Of a DNA stretch of 8,026 nt, positions 5,725 through 8,026 are shown piece by piece (the first letter of the stretch is position 1; every line of letters begins with the position of its first letter). Below the pieces are notes generated by a model. It saw only the letters and a list, made by a program, of their open reading frames with translations, was not told the origin of the DNA and made no database searches. The position numbers and the translations under genes are program-made. The stretch is from Oscillospiraceae bacterium. Lineage in GTDB: Bacteria; Bacillota; Clostridia; Oscillospirales; Acutalibacteraceae. The stretch is taken from NCBI GenBank assembly GCA_003520555.1, contig DOUO01000043.1, positions 1,240 to 9,265 on the forward strand. The letters run 5' to 3'.

Positions 5725-6453
5725 TTATTTTACGGTCAGTTCCTTTATTTTATAAACGTCGCCGTCCATAACGCTGTAGGTGCTTCTGAGCTTTCCCTTG
5801 ATTTCGGGTGAAATTGCCTGGTGAATGTACAAACTGTCAATTCCGAAGTCCGCCGCGCCGCCGATGTCCGCAAGGTAATCGTTGCCTATCATAACGGATT
5901 CGCTCTTTTTAAGGCCGTAGCGGTTAAACAGAATTTCAAAATAATGGGAATCGGGCTTTGAACACTCCTCCTCGGAGCTGATGCACACGCCGTCAAAATA
6001 CGGCAGCAGCCCCAGCATGTTAAGCTCGTGAATGGTAAATGAAACCTGCGCGTTGGACAGCAGGTATATTTTTTTGCCCTTTGCCTTAAGCGTGTCAAGC
6101 AAATCCTCAACTCCGTCGTAAAGCCGCAAAAGCTTTGTGGAATAACAGCGGAAGGCTTCCGCGATAAACAGAACCTGAGCTCTTGAGGGACGAACGCCCT
6201 TAAGGGTAAAAAGGCTGCGGAAAATTTTGTCTATTTTTATGTCAATAACGGTATAATCCGGGTGCCTGCGGCAAACCGCCTTCTTTTCCTTTTCAATCAG
6301 CCTGCCGTATTCCTTTCCGAGCTCTTTGTAGGTGTAGTGAGCGCCGTGATATCCGTACAAAAGCGCAAGCTTTTTCCACAGCGCCGCCTGCCATTCGTCG
6401 GTGCGGATATCAATTAACGTGCCGTATAAATCAAAGATATAATTCTTATACAT
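5725..6453 (-). CDS. HAD-superfamily hydrolase (subfamily IA-like), substrate unknown
   Basis: A 242-residue cytosolic HAD protein with a Rossmann core and a helical C1 cap (about 17-110). Motif I is FDLYGTLID (7-15) with nucleophile D8; the residue two after it, normally the acid/base Asp, is Y10. Motif II is LLSNA (131-135, S133), motif III is K166 in CSKPDSHYF, and motif IV is IGNDYLADIGGA (189-200), with D192 and D196 as likely magnesium ligands. The class resembles YjjG-type nucleotidases and small phosphatases, but FDLYGT forms are also found in haloacid dehalogenase relatives and in many unassigned Clostridia proteins, so I give no substrate. The ATG follows GAGGTG by 5 bases. It is divergent from nth and shares a predicted -35 box with it. 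It appears to be a single-gene transcript ending at the 5690-5717 hairpin. Confidence 0.88.
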   Translation of the reverse strand: MYKNYIFDLYGTLIDIRTDEWQAALWKKLALLYGYHGAHYTYKELGKEYGRLIEKEKKAVCRRHPDYTVIDIKIDKIFRSLFTLKGVRPSRAQVLFIAEAFRCYSTKLLRLYDGVEDLLDTLKAKGKKIYLLSNAQVSFTIHELNMLGLLPYFDGVCISSEEECSKPDSHYFEILFNRYGLKKSESVMIGNDYLADIGGAADFGIDSLYIHQAISPEIKGKLRSTYSVMDGDVYKIKELTVK

Positions 6454-6479
6454 AATGTCACCTCGTTCTTTATGACTTT

Positions 6480-6508
6480 ATTCTACCAATTATGCCGGGT
6501 AATTGCAA
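6480..6508 (-). promoter_or_regulatory. Promoter of the HAD hydrolase, sharing its -35 box with the nth promoter
   Basis: Minus-strand reading: TTGCAA (6508-6503), 17 bases, TAGAAT (6485-6480, 5 of 6 to consensus), with TGG directly before the -10 box (extended -10). The predicted start near 6473 gives a leader of about 20 bases with GAGGTG ahead of the ATG at 6453. The -35 hexamer is palindromic and is used in the other direction for nth. Confidence 0.52.
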
Positions 6509-6531
6509 TAGTTTTTAATTTATGATAAAAT
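6503..6531 (+). promoter_or_regulatory. Promoter of nth and the downstream HAD gene
   Basis: TTGCAA (6503-6508), 17 bases, TAAAAT (6526-6531), preceded by TGA (extended -10). Both hexamers and the spacing are identical to those of the pncC promoter at 3257-3285. The start would be near 6538, leaving about 22 bases of leader before the GTG at 6560. Confidence 0.54.
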
Positions 6532-6548
6532 TATATTATTAATAATCC

Positions 6549-6555
6549 GAGGTGA
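6549..6555 (+). promoter_or_regulatory. Ribosome binding site supporting the GTG start of nth
   Basis: GAGGTGA lies 4 bases before the GTG at 6560. There is no in-frame ATG nearby upstream, and the first in-frame ATG downstream would remove the first helices of Nth, so the GTG start is preferred. Confidence 0.65.
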
Positions 6556-6559
6556 TTGT

Positions 6560-7204
6560 GTGACCAGGAAACAAATTGCCCTCGCGGCGGTTGAAGCGCT
6601 GAAAAAAGAATATCCCGACGCAATCTGTTCGCTGACATACACCGACCCTTTGCAGCTGTTAATTGCCACAAGGCTGTCGGCGCAGTGCACCGACGCGCGC
6701 GTCAACATGGTTACTCCCGCGCTGTTTGAACGCTTTAAAACCGCGTCGGATTTTGCCGAATCCGCTCCGGAAGAGGTTGCGGAGTACATCAAAAGCTGCG
6801 GTCTGTACAAAACCAAGTCGCGCGACATTGTGGCAATGGCAAAAATGCTGTGCAGCGACTTCGGCGGAGAAGTGCCCGGAAGCATTGACGAGCTCACAAA
6901 GCTGCCCGGAATAGGAAGAAAAACCGCGAATCTGGTTTGCGGAGATATTTTTAATCAGCCCGGGGTTGTGGTGGTGGACACCCACTGCATACGCATTACG
7001 CGCAGGCTGGGACTTCACAAGCTTGCGGATCAAAAGAAAATTGAGTTTGAACTCAGAAAGCTTTTGCCTGCCGACGAAAGCAATAATTTTTGTCACCGTC
7101 TTGTGCTTCACGGACGGGCTGTCTGCACCGCACGGACGGCAAAATGCGCTGAATGTTGCATGAAGGACTTTTGCAGGGGAGCGTTTAAAAGTGATAAAAA
7201 GTAA
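6560..7204 (+). CDS. nth: Endonuclease III, DNA glycosylase / AP lyase
   Basis: A 214-residue base-excision-repair enzyme that removes oxidised pyrimidines from DNA and nicks the abasic site. Motifs are complete: LSAQCTD (39-45), the helix-hairpin-helix LPGIGRKTA (115-123) with catalytic lysine K121, VDTHCIRI (139-146) with catalytic D140, and the 4Fe-4S cluster cysteines C189-x6-C196-x2-C199-x5-C205. An additional C200 lies next to a ligand. Length fits the family (about 210). The gene starts with GTG after GAGGTGA, and its last 14 bases overlap the start of the following HAD gene, suggesting one transcript and coupled translation. It has a predicted promoter sharing a -35 box with the divergent HAD gene. 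MutY is excluded by the catalytic lysine and the short C-terminus. Confidence 0.97.
   Translation: MTRKQIALAAVEALKKEYPDAICSLTYTDPLQLLIATRLSAQCTDARVNMVTPALFERFKTASDFAESAPEEVAEYIKSCGLYKTKSRDIVAMAKMLCSDFGGEVPGSIDELTKLPGIGRKTANLVCGDIFNQPGVVVVDTHCIRITRRLGLHKLADQKKIEFELRKLLPADESNNFCHRLVLHGRAVCTARTAKCAECCMKDFCRGAFKSDKK
7176..7181 (+). promoter_or_regulatory. Ribosome binding site for the Cof-type HAD gene, inside nth
   Basis: GGGGAG within the nth coding region lies 9 bases before the GTG at 7191. It supports a GTG start in the overlap, since the first in-frame ATG is beyond the catalytic motif I. Confidence 0.55.
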
Positions 7205-8021
7205 AATACAGCTGCTTGCGCTTGACTTGGACGGCACTGTTTTAACAAGCCGCAACACCCTTGCGCCTCAGGTAAGACGCGCTATCGAAGCGGCGGTTTC
7301 GGCAGGCGTTGAGGTTGTGGCGGCAAGCGGCAGACCGTTTTCTTCAATGCCCCGTGAAATATTGGACATACAGGGCATAAGGTATGTTATCGCTTCAAAC
7401 GGAGCCGCGGTTTATGACGAAAACAGGCGGCGCGTGCGTTCGGTCACCTTACGTGAAAGCGACGTTGAACGTATTATGGAGCTTACGGGCAAATATGATT
7501 TGATTTGGGAAGCGTTCAGCGAGGGCGAAACCTGCACCGACAGCCGCTATTACGCAAACCCCGTTAAATACGGCTGCGGCGAAGCGTATGTTGATTACGT
7601 GCGCGGCTCGCGCGGACAAAGCGACGATATGCGCGGTTATATATTAGAACGCAGGGACAGGCTTGACAGCGTTGAATTTGTTTGCAACAAGCCGCGTCTG
7701 CGCGAAAAAATCCGCGCGGAGCTTGAACGCGAGCTTACGGGAGTTTACATAACCTCGTCCTCAGCGGACTTTGTTGAATTTATGGACAGGGAAGCCACAA
7801 AAAGCAACGCCGTCCGATTTATCTGCGAACGCGAAAACATAGATATAAAAAACACCGCCGCCTGCGGAAACGCGGACAACGATGTTGATATGATAGCTCA
7901 GGCCGGCCTGGGCGCGGCGGTAAAGAACGCGACGCCGCTGTGCCTTGACGCGGCGGATTTGGTTGTTGCCTCAAACAACGACCACGGAGTGCGCGAGCTT
8001 ATCGAATATATTTTATACTGA
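7191..8021 (+). CDS. Cof-type HAD-IIB phosphatase
   Basis: A 276-residue HAD subfamily IIB protein, a group of cytosolic phosphatases acting on sugar phosphates, flavin or pyridoxal phosphates. Motif I is LALDLDGTVL (9-18, nucleophile D12, acid/base D14). Motif II is ASGRP (45-49, S46), followed by SNGA (69-72). The C2 cap occupies roughly 80-195. Motif III is K204 in REATKSNAV, and motif IV is CGNADNDVDM (225-234). In most relatives motif IV reads GDxxND; here the first Asp, a magnesium ligand, is N227, while N230 and D231 are kept. The C-terminal SNNDHGV (261-267) is typical of the family. The gene starts with GTG, overlapping nth by 14 bases, and the stop is 5 bases before the window end, so any terminator is out of view. 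The substrate cannot be predicted; co-transcription with nth need not imply a repair function. Confidence 0.93.
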   Translation: MIKSKIQLLALDLDGTVLTSRNTLAPQVRRAIEAAVSAGVEVVAASGRPFSSMPREILDIQGIRYVIASNGAAVYDENRRRVRSVTLRESDVERIMELTGKYDLIWEAFSEGETCTDSRYYANPVKYGCGEAYVDYVRGSRGQSDDMRGYILERRDRLDSVEFVCNKPRLREKIRAELERELTGVYITSSSADFVEFMDREATKSNAVRFICERENIDIKNTAACGNADNDVDMIAQAGLGAAVKNATPLCLDAADLVVASNNDHGVRELIEYILY

Positions 8022-8026
8022 TTATT

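Noticed and set aside
6659..7258. Minus-strand open frame of 199 codons antisense to nth
   Set aside because: nth has all its catalytic and iron-sulfur residues in the plus strand; the antisense frame shows no domain and follows from the GC-rich codon positions of nth.
1..8026. Mobile elements, phage genes, CRISPR arrays, tRNA or rRNA genes
   Set aside because: No transposase, integrase, terminal repeats, regular repeat-spacer pattern or cloverleaf was seen; genes are intact and contiguous with ordinary housekeeping functions.

Overview
The window looks like chromosomal housekeeping DNA from a Gram-positive, probably Clostridia-class (Bacillota) bacterium. I base this on the protein flavour (IlvB, an RsmE plus SAH/MTA nucleosidase pair, a stand-alone CinA C-terminal domain, Nth, HAD hydrolases), strong AAGGAG/GAGGTG-type Shine-Dalgarno sites before nearly every gene, very AT-rich intergenic DNA next to GC-richer genes, and vegetative sigma-A type promoters. 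This is a judgement from reading; no search was run. Eight or nine real genes fill almost the whole window, and no gap exceeds 200 bases. I see no RNA gene, CRISPR array, insertion sequence or attachment site.

Layout. On the left, three minus-strand genes: ilvB (acetolactate synthase large subunit, with its own near-consensus promoter) and, upstream of it, the two-gene unit rsmE-mtnN (16S rRNA m3U1498 methyltransferase followed 12 bases later by the nucleosidase that removes its by-product S-adenosylhomocysteine). Divergent from rsmE is pncC/cinA-C on the plus strand. The centre (about 3877-5717) is a self-contained block: two divergently transcribed AraC-family regulators, bounded on each side by a strong bidirectional hairpin terminator. 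On the right, a minus-strand HAD hydrolase is divergent from a plus-strand pair, nth (endonuclease III) and a Cof-type HAD phosphatase, which overlap by 14 bases and both start with GTG.

How the parts fit. Base excision repair (nth), NMN recycling (pncC), methylation by-product clearance (mtnN) and house-cleaning phosphatases (the HADs) are all maintenance functions; ilvB begins branched-chain amino acid synthesis, and its small subunit, if adjacent, would lie off the left edge. The AraC pair has no metabolic or transport gene beside it, so its targets are either each other or elsewhere.

The most striking pattern is regulatory. Both housekeeping divergent intergenic regions (3203-3310 and 6454-6559) contain a single palindromic TTGCAA hexamer that can serve as the -35 box of two opposite promoters, each with exactly 17 bases to a good -10 box, so the two promoters in each region share one -35. 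The same TTGCAATA word is also in the AraC divergent region. I found no convincing new multi-gene system; the shared--35 architecture and the isolated AraC pair are the items most worth checking.
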